Source: an uncultured Sulfitobacter sp.
Lineage (GTDB): Bacteria > Pseudomonadota > Alphaproteobacteria > Rhodobacterales > Rhodobacteraceae
Direction of reading: 5' to 3'
Assembly (NCBI RefSeq): GCF_947500075.1
Contig: NZ_CANMQS010000008.1
Span: forward strand, 99,147-163,146
DNA: 64,000 nt
The notes beneath the pieces are model-generated. The model saw only the letters and a list, made by a program, of their open reading frames with translations, did not search any database and was not told the DNA's origin. The translations under genes and the position numbers were made by a program. Each line of letters opens with the position of its first letter. The first letter of the stretch is position 1. Positions 55,984 through 63,941 of the stretch are shown here, piece by piece.

Positions 55984-56748
55984 ATGACCGCCACCTTCCA
56001 CGATCTGAAAGGCAAATCCGTCTACATCACCGGCGGCGGCTCTGGCATTGGGGCCGCCCTCACCGATGGCTTCATGGCCCAGGGCGCGCAGGTGGCTTTT
56101 ATCGGCCGATCCGATGCCAGCCCCTTCGTGGCAGAGATGAACGCCAAACACGGCCGCGCGCCGCTGTTTCTGCAAGGCGACATCACCGACACCGCCCATC
56201 TGCAAGCCACCATCGCGCAGGCGGCAGAGGCCCACGGTCCCGTCGATATCCTCGTCAACAACGCCGCCAATGACAAACGCCATACCACTGCGGAACTCAC
56301 CCCCGACGATTGGGACTGGCTGCAAGCCATCAATCTCAAAGCCTACTTCTTTGCCGCCCAGGCCGTCGCCCCCGCCATGCAAAAACGCGGCGCAGGGTCG
56401 ATCATCAACTTCTCTTCCATCAGCTACATGATGGGCAACGCAGGTTACCCGGCCTATGTCGCGGCCAATGGCGGCATTACCGCGATGAGCCGCGGCCTCG
56501 CCCGTGAACTTGGTCCCGATGGCATCCGCGTGAACGCGCTTGCGCCGGGTTGGGTGCTGACAGAAAAGCAGCTCGAAAAATGGGCCACGCCCGAGGGGCT
56601 TGCCGCGCACCTCGAACGCCAGTGCCTGAAAACCCACCTCGTCCCGCAGGACGTGGTCGATGCCGTCCTGTTCCTCGCCTCTGACACCAGCCGCATGATG
56701 ACGGGCCAATGCCTTGTCGTGGATGGCGGCGTGGTTACGACGGGCTGA
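55984..56748 (+). CDS. SDR family D-galactose 1-dehydrogenase candidate, catalytic Lys replaced
   Basis: 254 residues from ATG 55984, with GAGGAGA upstream. NAD site [12 protein letters not shown] motif at residues 92-95, Ser145 in FSSIS and Tyr158. The usual YxxxK motif reads YVAAN, so the catalytic Lys is Asn162 (codon at 56467-56469). The C-terminal VNALAPGWVLTEKQLEKWATPEGLAAHLERQCLKTHLVPQDVVDAVLFLASDTSRMMTGQCLVVDGG is intact. In context it should oxidise galactose to galactonolactone; the loss of Lys makes this worth testing. Confidence 0.8.
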   Translation: MTATFHDLKGKSVYITGGGSGIGAALTDGFMAQGAQVAFIGRSDASPFVAEMNAKHGRAPLFLQGDITDTAHLQATIAQAAEAHGPVDILVNNAANDKRHTTAELTPDDWDWLQAINLKAYFFAAQAVAPAMQKRGAGSIINFSSISYMMGNAGYPAYVAANGGITAMSRGLARELGPDGIRVNALAPGWVLTEKQLEKWATPEGLAAHLERQCLKTHLVPQDVVDAVLFLASDTSRMMTGQCLVVDGGVVTTG

Positions 56749-56750
56749 TC

Positions 56751-57653
56751 ATGGAGACATTGCGCACAGCCACTTGGATTGCGGTCGACTGGGGCACCAG
56801 CAACCTGCGCGTCTGGGCCATGGCGGGCGCGGAAGTCATCGCGCGGGCCCAAAGCGCGCAGGGCATGGGCCGCATGACGCGCGACGAATTCGGCCCGACG
56901 CTGGAAGCGCTGATGGTCGACCTCCCCGTCACCCCCGACACCCCCGCCATCGCCTGTGGCATGGTCGGCGCGCGGCAAGGCTGGACCGAAGCCCCTTACC
57001 GCACCATTCCCTGCACCACTCAGGACAAGACCCTGATCCGCGTGCCGGGCACCTCCCGACCCGTCCACATCATTCCCGGCCTCAAACAGCCGTCTCCGGC
57101 GGACGTCATGCGCGGAGAAGAAACACAGATCGCAGGCTTTCTTGCCCTCAACCCCGGCTGGGACGGCGTGATCTGCCTGCCGGGGACGCACAGCAAATGG
57201 GTGCATGTCTCTGCCGGGGAGGTCGTCAGTTTCCAGACGTTCCTGACCGGCGAATTGTTCGCGCTTCTGGCCGGCCATTCGGTCCTGCGCCACTCGCTGA
57301 ACGGCAACGAATCCCGAGACGCCGACTTTGACGCTGCGGTCAGCGAAACGCTCAGCCGGCCGGAAAAACTGGCCGCCAGCCTCTTTGCCATCCGGGCAGG
57401 TGATCTGTTGAACGGCACGTCCGGGTCTGCCAATCGTGCGCGGCTTTCGGGTGCCTTGATCGGGGCAGAACTGGCCGCCGCCAAACCCTATTGGCTGGGC
57501 CAACAGATCGCCATCATCGGTGCTGCCACGCAATCCGCCCTCTACGCCCGTGCGCTGCAATCCCAAGGCGTGCCCGCCACCGTCACCGATGCCGACCGCA
57601 TGACGCTGGCAGGCCTCACCGCCGCCTTCCGAGCCCTGAAGGAGACCATATGA
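56751..57653 (+). CDS. dgoK: 2-dehydro-3-deoxygalactonokinase
   Basis: 300 residues. The N-terminal IAVDWGTSNLRVWAM is the phosphate-binding motif of DgoK. Other family segments are CGMVGARQGWTEAPY, VMRGEETQIAGFL, ICLPGTHSKWVHV and FQTFLTGELFALLAGHSVLR. It phosphorylates 2-keto-3-deoxygalactonate at C6. The ATG at 56751 lies 2 bases after the SDR stop; its stop overlaps the aldolase start (ATGA). Confidence 0.94.
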   Translation: METLRTATWIAVDWGTSNLRVWAMAGAEVIARAQSAQGMGRMTRDEFGPTLEALMVDLPVTPDTPAIACGMVGARQGWTEAPYRTIPCTTQDKTLIRVPGTSRPVHIIPGLKQPSPADVMRGEETQIAGFLALNPGWDGVICLPGTHSKWVHVSAGEVVSFQTFLTGELFALLAGHSVLRHSLNGNESRDADFDAAVSETLSRPEKLAASLFAIRAGDLLNGTSGSANRARLSGALIGAELAAAKPYWLGQQIAIIGAATQSALYARALQSQGVPATVTDADRMTLAGLTAAFRALKETI

Positions 57654-58255
57654 CCCTGCCCCTCATCGCCATCCTGCGCGGCGTCACCCCGGCAGAGGCC
57701 CCGGCCCTTGCCCAGACCCTGATCACCGCCGGGATCACCACCATCGAAGTGCCGCTGAACTCTCCCGATCCGCTGGACAGCATTGCCGCCATGGCGCGGG
57801 TGGCGGGGGACCGGGCGACTGTGGGCGCGGGCACTGTTTTGACCCCGGCGCAGGTCGATCAGGTCGCCGATGCCGGCGGGCGGATCATTGTCTCCCCCAA
57901 CGCCAATGCGGACGTCATCGCCCAGACGAAAACACGCGGGCTGCAAAGCTGGCCGGGTATCTTCACCCCGACCGAAGCTTTCGCCGCCTTGGACGCAGGC
58001 GCCGACGGTCTCAAACTCTTTCCCGGCACCATGGCAGGCCCTTCCGGCCTTGCCGCCCTGCGCGCAGTGCTCCCCCCCGGCACGCAGGTCTACGCTGTAG
58101 GCGGCGCCGGGGCGGATAACTTTCGCGACTGGATCGCGGCCAGCGCAGATGGCTTCGGCATCGGCTCGGCCTTGTACAAACCCGCCCTCAGCCCAACAGA
58201 GGTCCACGCGCGCGCGACAAAAATCGTGACCGCCTACAAGGCCGCAGTGGCGTGA
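57650..58255 (+). CDS. dgoA: 2-dehydro-3-deoxy-6-phosphogalactonate aldolase
   Basis: 201 residues. The KDPG/KDPGal aldolase fold: IAILRGVTPAEAPAL, TIEVPLNSPDPLDSI (Glu33), VGAGTVLTPAQVDQVADAG, VSPNANADVI and the Schiff-base Lys122 in GLKLFPG. It cleaves the phosphorylated keto acid to pyruvate and glyceraldehyde 3-phosphate. The start overlaps the dgoK stop and the stop overlaps the lactonase GTG (GTGA). Confidence 0.95.
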   Translation: MTLPLIAILRGVTPAEAPALAQTLITAGITTIEVPLNSPDPLDSIAAMARVAGDRATVGAGTVLTPAQVDQVADAGGRIIVSPNANADVIAQTKTRGLQSWPGIFTPTEAFAALDAGADGLKLFPGTMAGPSGLAALRAVLPPGTQVYAVGGAGADNFRDWIAASADGFGIGSALYKPALSPTEVHARATKIVTAYKAAVA

Positions 58256-59097
58256 GCATCTTTGATCCCACCCCCTGCCGCCTGGGCGAAGGTCCGCTGT
58301 GGCTGCCCGATTGGCAGATGCTGATCTGGTTCGACATTCTGGGCAAACAGATGCTGGCGCGCCGGGACGGCAAGACGCAGGTCTGGCAGTTCGACCGCCA
58401 CCACTCCGCCGCAGGCCGCGCCCAGCCCGACAACCTCATTCTGGCCTCTGAGGACGCGCTGTGGCGGTTCAACCTTGTGACAGAGACCCGCATCCAGCTG
58501 TGCCCTCTGGAAGCCGACAATCCTGTGACCCGTTCCAACGACGGGCGTGCAGACCCCTGGGGCGGGTTCTGGATCGGCACCATGGGCCACAATGCGGAGC
58601 GGGGAGCCGGCGCGATCTACCGCTATCACAAGGGTGAATTGCGGCAACTGGTCTCCGACATCTCCATCTCCAACGCCATCTGTTTTGCCCCCGACCGCAG
58701 CTGTGCCTACTACACAGATACCCCCACCCGCCGGATCATGCGTGTTGCACTGGACGCAGACACCGGCTGGCCAACGGGTGATGCAACGATCTTTGCCGAT
58801 CTGCGCCCGGCCGAGCTGAACCCAGATGGGGCGGTGACGGACGCAACAGGCAACCTCTGGGTCGCCTGCTGGGGCGCGGCCTGCGTGATCTGCCTCTCCC
58901 CGCAAGGCACGGAAATCAAGCGTCTGCCCCTGCCCGCTGCGCAGCCCACCTGCCCCGCTTTTGGCGGCCCGGATCTGACGGACCTGATGGTCACCTCGGC
59001 GCACCACGGCCTCGACACACCCGACGCGCAGCAAGGGGCCACCTTCCGCCTGCCTGACATCGCTCAAGGGCTGGCCGAACCCATGGTCCTGTTATGA
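58252..59097 (+). CDS. SMP-30/gluconolactonase family lactonase, probable galactonolactonase
   Basis: 281 residues, starting with GTG at 58252. The six-bladed propeller signs of SMP-30 proteins are present: CRLGEGPLWL (metal-binding Glu), RSNDGRADPWGGFWIGTMG, AICFAPDRSCAYYTDTPTRRI, LNPDGAVTDATGNLWVACWG and FGGPDLTDLMVTSAHHG. These enzymes hydrolyse aldonolactones with a divalent metal. In this operon it should open galactono-lactone to galactonate after galactose dehydrogenase. The stop overlaps the GH42 start (ATGA). Confidence 0.93.
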   Translation: MSIFDPTPCRLGEGPLWLPDWQMLIWFDILGKQMLARRDGKTQVWQFDRHHSAAGRAQPDNLILASEDALWRFNLVTETRIQLCPLEADNPVTRSNDGRADPWGGFWIGTMGHNAERGAGAIYRYHKGELRQLVSDISISNAICFAPDRSCAYYTDTPTRRIMRVALDADTGWPTGDATIFADLRPAELNPDGAVTDATGNLWVACWGAACVICLSPQGTEIKRLPLPAAQPTCPAFGGPDLTDLMVTSAHHGLDTPDAQQGATFRLPDIAQGLAEPMVLL

Positions 59098-60995
59098 AAC
59101 GCACCCTTGGCGTCTGCTATTACCCCGAACACTGGCCGGAAGAGACCTGGGCCAAAGACGCTGCCGCCATGGTGGCGGCGGGCCTGACATGGGTCCGCAT
59201 CGGCGAATTTGCATGGTCCCGGCTGGAGCCAACATCTGGTACCTTCGACTTCGGCTGGCTCGACCGCGCCATCGCGACACTGGGCAACGCAGGCCTCAAG
59301 ATCATCCTCGGCACCCCCTCCGCCACGCCGCCACGCTGGATGCTGGACCGCTTTCCCGACATGCTGGCCGTGGACGCAGACGGCCACCCCCGCAGGTTTG
59401 GCTCCCGCAGGCACTACTGCCACAGCCACCGCGGCTACCGGGACGCCGCGCGCGATATGGCGACCACTCTGGGCAAACGCTATGGCCGTGACCCGCGCAT
59501 CCACGCCTGGCAGATCGACAATGAATACGGCTGCCATGAAACCACGCTGAGCTACTCCGCCGCCGCACGCGATGCCTTCCGCGACTGGCTGGCGCAACAC
59601 TACCAAAGCATCGACGCACTGAACCGGGCATGGGGCAATGTCTTCTGGTCCATGGAATACGCAGATTTCGACGACATCGACCTGCCCAACCAGACCGTGA
59701 CCCAGTCCAACCCCTCGCATGAGCTGGCCTTCCGCCGCTTCGCCTCTGATCAGGTCGTGCAGTGGAACGCCGCGCAAGTGGCCGCCCTGCGGCCGCTGAC
59801 GGATGCGCCCTTGATCCACAACTACATGGGCCGTGAGATGGGTTTCGATCACCACGCCGTCGCCCGTGATCTGGATATCGCGTCATGGGACAGCTACCCG
59901 ATCGGCTTTCTGTCGGACCGCCTTGAAGGGGACGCCGCGCATAAGGCGCGCTACCTGCAACAGGGCGATCCGGACATGCAGGCGTTTCACCACGACCTCT
60001 ATCGGGGGCTGAACAACGGGCGCTGGTGGGTGATGGAACAGCAACCCGGCCCCGTGAACTGGGCGCCCTACAACCCGGCCCCCCTGCCCGGCATGGTGCG
60101 CCTGTGGTCATGGGAGGCGTTTGCCCACGGGGCCGAAGTTGTCAGCTACTTCCGCTGGCGGCAAGCGCCCTTCGCGCAGGAGCAAATGCACGCAGGCCTC
60201 AGACGCCCCGACGATGCCGCCGCCCCCGGTCTGGCCGAAGCGCAGCAGGTCGCCACAGAGATCGCCCAAATGCCCGATGTCGCACAAGCGCAAGCCCCGG
60301 TGGCGTTGCTGTTTGACTACCCCTCCGCCTGGAGTTGGGAGGTGCTGCCGCAGGGGGCAGATTTCAGCTACTTCCGCCTGATGTTCGAGACCTACCGCGC
60401 GCTGCGCTGTCAGGGCCTGTCCATCGACATCCTGCCCGCATCCACCACGGACCTCTCCGGATACAAGCTGATCCTCGCCCCCGGCCTCGCCACTCTGCCA
60501 ATCGGGCTGGCGGCGGCCCTGTCCACCAGCAAAGCGGTCTGCCTTCTGGGCCCCCGCACCGGCCTAGTAACGCCGGACCTGACAATCCCACTGCCCCTGG
60601 GACCGGCCTTGCCCGGCCTCGACACCACGGTGACCCGGGTGGAAAGCCTGCCGCCCGGCACGTCACGCCCCGTGCAGGGCGGTGGCGCGCTGCGCCATTG
60701 GGTGGAAACACTGGAAGGCACTTCACCGGTGCAGCTATCATGTGAAAGCGGTGGGCCCGTTTTGGTCGGCGGCAAAAGCCTCCACTACCTTGCAGGTTGG
60801 CCCGATCCGGATCTCTGGTCGCGCGTTCTGGCGCTTCTGGCAAAACAGGTCGATCTGCCACTGACCCCGCTTCCCGAAGGGTTGCGCTTACGGAGCACCG
60901 CCAGCCACCTCTTCGCGTTCAACTACGCGCCAGAACCCATTGAATGGCATGGGGAAACCCTGGAACCCGCTGGTGTCGGCTGGTGGCCACTGTGA
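59094..60995 (+). CDS. GH42 beta-galactosidase (cytoplasmic)
   Basis: 633 residues. Starts LGVCYYPEHWPEETWAKD, the family N-terminus. Acid/base Glu144 lies in QIDNEYGCH and the nucleophile Glu315 in WVMEQQPGPVNW. RLWSWEAFAHGAEVVSYFRWRQ follows, then a trimerisation-like domain and a small C-terminal sandwich. No signal peptide. Together with GH36 it covers beta- and alpha-linked galactosides. It closes the galactose operon. Confidence 0.95.
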   Translation: MKRTLGVCYYPEHWPEETWAKDAAAMVAAGLTWVRIGEFAWSRLEPTSGTFDFGWLDRAIATLGNAGLKIILGTPSATPPRWMLDRFPDMLAVDADGHPRRFGSRRHYCHSHRGYRDAARDMATTLGKRYGRDPRIHAWQIDNEYGCHETTLSYSAAARDAFRDWLAQHYQSIDALNRAWGNVFWSMEYADFDDIDLPNQTVTQSNPSHELAFRRFASDQVVQWNAAQVAALRPLTDAPLIHNYMGREMGFDHHAVARDLDIASWDSYPIGFLSDRLEGDAAHKARYLQQGDPDMQAFHHDLYRGLNNGRWWVMEQQPGPVNWAPYNPAPLPGMVRLWSWEAFAHGAEVVSYFRWRQAPFAQEQMHAGLRRPDDAAAPGLAEAQQVATEIAQMPDVAQAQAPVALLFDYPSAWSWEVLPQGADFSYFRLMFETYRALRCQGLSIDILPASTTDLSGYKLILAPGLATLPIGLAAALSTSKAVCLLGPRTGLVTPDLTIPLPLGPALPGLDTTVTRVESLPPGTSRPVQGGGALRHWVETLEGTSPVQLSCESGGPVLVGGKSLHYLAGWPDPDLWSRVLALLAKQVDLPLTPLPEGLRLRSTASHLFAFNYAPEPIEWHGETLEPAGVGWWPL

Positions 60996-61002
60996 ACAAT
61001 GA

Positions 61003-61878
61003 TCAGGGCGTGATGATCGACAGATTTGGCAGGCGCGCCACCAGTTCCATGTCCTCGTCATATTGCTCAGTCATGGCGTCGACCAGTTCGTCGGTCCAGC
61101 CGGGCATGTCGAGCTCTTCCTCGATCTCTTCTTCCAGCGCGAACTTGTCCAGAAACGCAGCAATCACCCGGCGCTTCTGCACTTCTGACATGTCCGGATG
61201 GCTGGCCAGATAGGACCGGAAGCGCTGCATACCCTCCTTGCTCATGATCGACATCAACAGATCAAAGCCACCGGCAATCTTGCTGCCCTCTTCCAGACCG
61301 GCCATCTGAAGGATGATCTCTGACCAGATCAGCGGCATATCCTCGTTGCACCAGATTGTAATGGGCACGCTCGGCACCGCTGCCCGGATCGCGGCAATCG
61401 TTTCGGACCATCGGATATCCATCGGCTGCCGGTTGCCCCAGAAGGCGTCGGGCTCTTTCCTGGTGGCAACCTCATACAGGATCGGCAGGAAGGTGGCCGG
61501 ATTGCGCACCGCCATGAAGATCTGCATCTCATCCTCAGGAAACAGCGCCGCCATATGCGCCATGCGGCTGGCGGCAGCGGGATACAGGATGCCATTCTGC
61601 ATTGCCGTGCCCTGCGTGCGAAAGAAATTCGGATCCGACAGGATCACCCGCTCCGCCTCTGCATCGCCCAGGATCACGTCCAGCAAAACCTCCCGCGCAT
61701 CTTCCGACGGGGGCGATTTGCCCATGGCGTTCAGCGTCCCGCGCACCAGCCCCCGGTAGGCTTCCGGGTCCGGGATCACGACCCCCTTCTTGCCGAAAGC
61801 ATCCCCATTGCGCAGCAACGATTGGATCAGCCGTTCCTGTTCCGTGTAATGAGCACCTGTGTGCAAAACCAACTGCAT
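61003..61878 (-). CDS. Hypothetical protein, sulfotransferase-like N-terminus
   Basis: 291 residues, conserved-looking single gene. The N-terminus MQLVLHTGAHYTEQERLIQSLLRN and the later IFMAVRNPATFLPILYEVATRK resemble the first strand/loop and the R-N/D-P motif of sulfotransferase-like proteins in Roseobacters, but the P-loop (normally GAHKTGTT) is degenerate, reading GAHYTEQE. The C-terminus is acidic (LEEEIEEELDMPGWTDELVDAMTEQYDEDMEL). No function can be given. It lies convergent with the GH42 gene, 7 bases away. Confidence 0.6.
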   Translation of the reverse strand: MQLVLHTGAHYTEQERLIQSLLRNGDAFGKKGVVIPDPEAYRGLVRGTLNAMGKSPPSEDAREVLLDVILGDAEAERVILSDPNFFRTQGTAMQNGILYPAAASRMAHMAALFPEDEMQIFMAVRNPATFLPILYEVATRKEPDAFWGNRQPMDIRWSETIAAIRAAVPSVPITIWCNEDMPLIWSEIILQMAGLEEGSKIAGGFDLLMSIMSKEGMQRFRSYLASHPDMSEVQKRRVIAAFLDKFALEEEIEEELDMPGWTDELVDAMTEQYDEDMELVARLPNLSIITP

Positions 61879-62104
61879 CTTGTGTGAAAGCCCCTTTTTT
61901 CACTGCGTTTGAATACCCTTTCGGGAAGCCCATGTAAAACAACAAAATAGGGCGGTGTCAGCAGGCGTATCCGCGCGCTCCACACGGGCACAAAAAATCC
62001 ACCCAAGAGCGGTTCAGAACGCTTGCATCGCAAACGATGATCCCCTAAAGAACCCGCAGTCTGAAGGCCAAGCGCCACGGACACCAAACGCAACGCCTGC
62101 GTTT
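61879..62104. other. Intergenic region before tRNA-Thr
   Basis: 226 bases between the hypothetical gene and the tRNA. It should hold promoters in both directions. I see no gene and no clear hairpin. Confidence 0.4.
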
Positions 62105-62180
62105 GCCCCTATAGCTCAGCTGGTAGAGCAACTGATTTGTAATCAGTAGGTCCGCGGTTCGAGTCCGTGTGGGGGCACCA
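62105..62180 (+). tRNA. tRNA-Thr (anticodon TGT)
   Basis: 76 bases with full cloverleaf: acceptor GCCCCTA / TGGGGGC (one G-T pair), D-arm with AGCTGGTAGA, anticodon arm ACTGA-TTTGTAA-TCAGT with anticodon TGT, T-arm CGCGG-TTCGAGT-CCGTG with one mismatch, and encoded CCA. It is followed immediately by AT-rich sequence and an AlpA-type gene, so it is the probable attachment site of the island. Confidence 0.96.
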
Positions 62181-62403
62181 TTAATTCTCATAAATAATTG
62201 ATATTACAAGATAAAATTGGGTGATAAATTTTCGGACCCCCGTTTAGTCCACCCTTTTCGCTGCGATGCTACATGCCCTTATGTTCCACAATGCGCATGT
62301 TGATTGAATCAACTGATGATTTTGACCTAGCATAATGGCCTCTCGGGAGACTTGTCGAAACCTGAGGGCATCGCGTTGCTCTCCAATCATGGAGAACATC
62401 GTG
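62181..62403. other. AT-rich island leader
   Basis: About 220 bases directly after the tRNA, with lower GC than the chromosome before it. No integrase gene is visible here. It probably contains the promoter of the AlpA gene. Confidence 0.5.
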
Positions 62404-62601
62404 ATGAGGATACTCTCAAAACGTCAGGTGAAGGAGCTTGTTCTGTACTCACCTCAACACATAGCCCGGCTGGAGAAGGCAGGCCAATTCCCCAAACGGG
62501 TACCGCTGGGCCCGAACCGGGTGGGCTGGGTTGAGAGTGAAGTGCTGGACTGGCTTCAGGAACGCTTGGCGCAGCGAGAAGAACCAAACCGACACTCCTG
62601 A
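62404..62601 (+). CDS. AlpA family phage-type regulator
   Basis: 65 residues from the ATG at 62404, with GGAG 9 bases upstream. The sequence RILSKRQVKELVLYSPQHIARLEKAGQFPKRVPLGPNRVGWVESEVLDWLQERL is the AlpA/excisionase-like winged helix. Such proteins control integrase or excision genes in P4-like prophages and islands at tRNA genes. An upstream in-frame ATG at 62389 is a weaker alternative. No integrase is in the window. Confidence 0.85.
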   Translation: MRILSKRQVKELVLYSPQHIARLEKAGQFPKRVPLGPNRVGWVESEVLDWLQERLAQREEPNRHS

Positions 62602-62738
62602 TTTCAGGAGCTGGATGGCCGGGGTTGCAAACCCGGCCATCCTTTTCATTGAAAAACTGTTAATTTCTCGTGTCCACATCTTGTGCGGTTCTGCTTTCGT
62701 TCCTACATCTATTGGATGACTTTTGATAAAGTAGAGAT

Positions 62739-63713
62739 ATGAGAAGAATCCTTTCAATCGACGGTGGTGGAATTCGCGGTACGTTTCCAGCGGCGTTTTT
62801 GGCCAGTCTAGAAGAAGATCTTGAACATCCCATTGGTCGCTATTTCGATCTTATCGCATGAACTTCAACTGGCGGCATCATTGCAATTGGATTGGCTCTT
62901 GGTTTGTCGGCCAAAGAGATTTTATCGCTTTATGAAGAAAACGGACCGGCAATCTTCGGCCAAACTGAAGGCGGAGCCAAGGGGATCATTACCAAGATTG
63001 GTAAGACGGCGAAGTGGGCTGTTTGGGGACCAAAGTACGACACTGGACCGCTAGAAGATGCGCTTGGTAAGGTTCTGGGTGAACGCAAGATAGGAGAGGC
63101 AACTTCTCGCCTTATGGTTCCAGCTTGGCACACCAAACTTCAAAAGGTCTACATCTACAAAACAGCCCATCATGAGCGTCTTAGCACCGACTACAATGAT
63201 TTAGCCGTAGATGCGGCGCTCGCGACTGCTGCAGCGCCAAGTTACTTCCGAGAACATATTACGGCGCGAGACGTCGGACTTGTCGATGGTGGGGTTTGGG
63301 CAAACAACCCGACGGGGATAGCGGTTGCCGAAGCAATTGGCACCCTTGGCTGGAATGCTAGTGAGATTCGGGTTTTGAGCGTCGGATGCCTGGAAGATGT
63401 AACTGAAATGCGAGACGCCTACGGCGCTGCACGACTGGCCTCAAAACTAGCTGGCTTGTTTATGGCAGGCCAATCACATGGCTCAACTGGCCTGGCACAT
63501 ATTCTGACCGGTGACGTCGGCGGAGCTGACCACAAGGCAATTTATCGCATTAGTCCGCCAGCGCCGGATGGGTTTTACAAATTAGACGACACCCGGCGCA
63601 TCAAGGATTTGAAAAGTAGTGGCGTTGCGGAGGCCAGAACGGCAAAGCCTGATCTTCTGAAGGCGTTCTTTGCCGTACCGGCAGATGAATTCGAGCCAAT
63701 CTATTCGTTATGA
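62739..63713 (+). pseudogene. CapV-like patatin phospholipase (CBASS effector) with in-frame TGA at the active-site motif
   Basis: 325 codons including the stop. It starts ATG AGA AGA ATC with the oxyanion motif SIDGGGIRGTFPAAF, and continues EHPIGRYFDLIA, then TGA at 62859-62861, then TSTGGIIAIGLALGLS. The expected sequence is GTSTGG, so the TGA stands where the first Gly should be and the catalytic Ser (codon 43) is just past it. The Asp partner is intact in LVDGGVWANNP. Downstream it is a full patatin domain ending FEPIYSL. A CD-NTase gene follows 9 bases later, the order of CBASS operons in which CapV is activated by a cyclic nucleotide and degrades membranes. Restart at TTG 62892 would lack the Ser. 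Confidence 0.82.
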
Positions 63714-63722
63714 GGAAAAACT

Positions 63723-63941
63723 ATGAATAAGCAAATTTCAAATCACGAAGAAGTCTTGGAAGCGATTGCCGAGGCGCTGGACATACCTGAACACTTGGAT
63801 GCACTCGCTCGAAAGCGCTATAAATCGCTAGGTGAATGGTTAGAGCGTCCACAATCAGGGATTAGGCAGTTTGAGCCTGAGATTTATCCGCAAGGTTCTT
63901 TTGCGCTAGGAACGGTCATCCGTCTGATCAGCCCCACTTGA
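63723..63941 (+). pseudogene. CD-NTase (CBASS cyclase) fragment, truncated
   Basis: 72 residues with GAGGAAAA before the ATG. LEAIAEALDIPEHLDALARKRYKSLGEWLE is a helical lead-in, and FEPEIYPQGSFALGTVIR matches the first active-site motif (GS) of cGAS/DncV-like nucleotidyltransferases, in the version common to bacterial CD-NTases. The DxD-containing EYDLD block that should follow within ~20 residues is absent; the frame runs LISPT then stops. None of the other forward frames in the remaining bases encodes it. The gene is therefore cut off, probably by an insertion. The normal protein is about 300 residues. Confidence 0.72.

Noticed and set aside
62859..62861. Selenocysteine at the TGA in the patatin
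   Set aside because: The expected residue is Gly, not Cys, and no SECIS-like hairpin is evident directly downstream.
62892..63713. Intact shorter patatin starting at TTG 62892
   Set aside because: It would lack both the DGGGIRG oxyanion motif and the catalytic Ser, and no ribosome-binding site is seen. The gene reads better as one frame broken by TGA.
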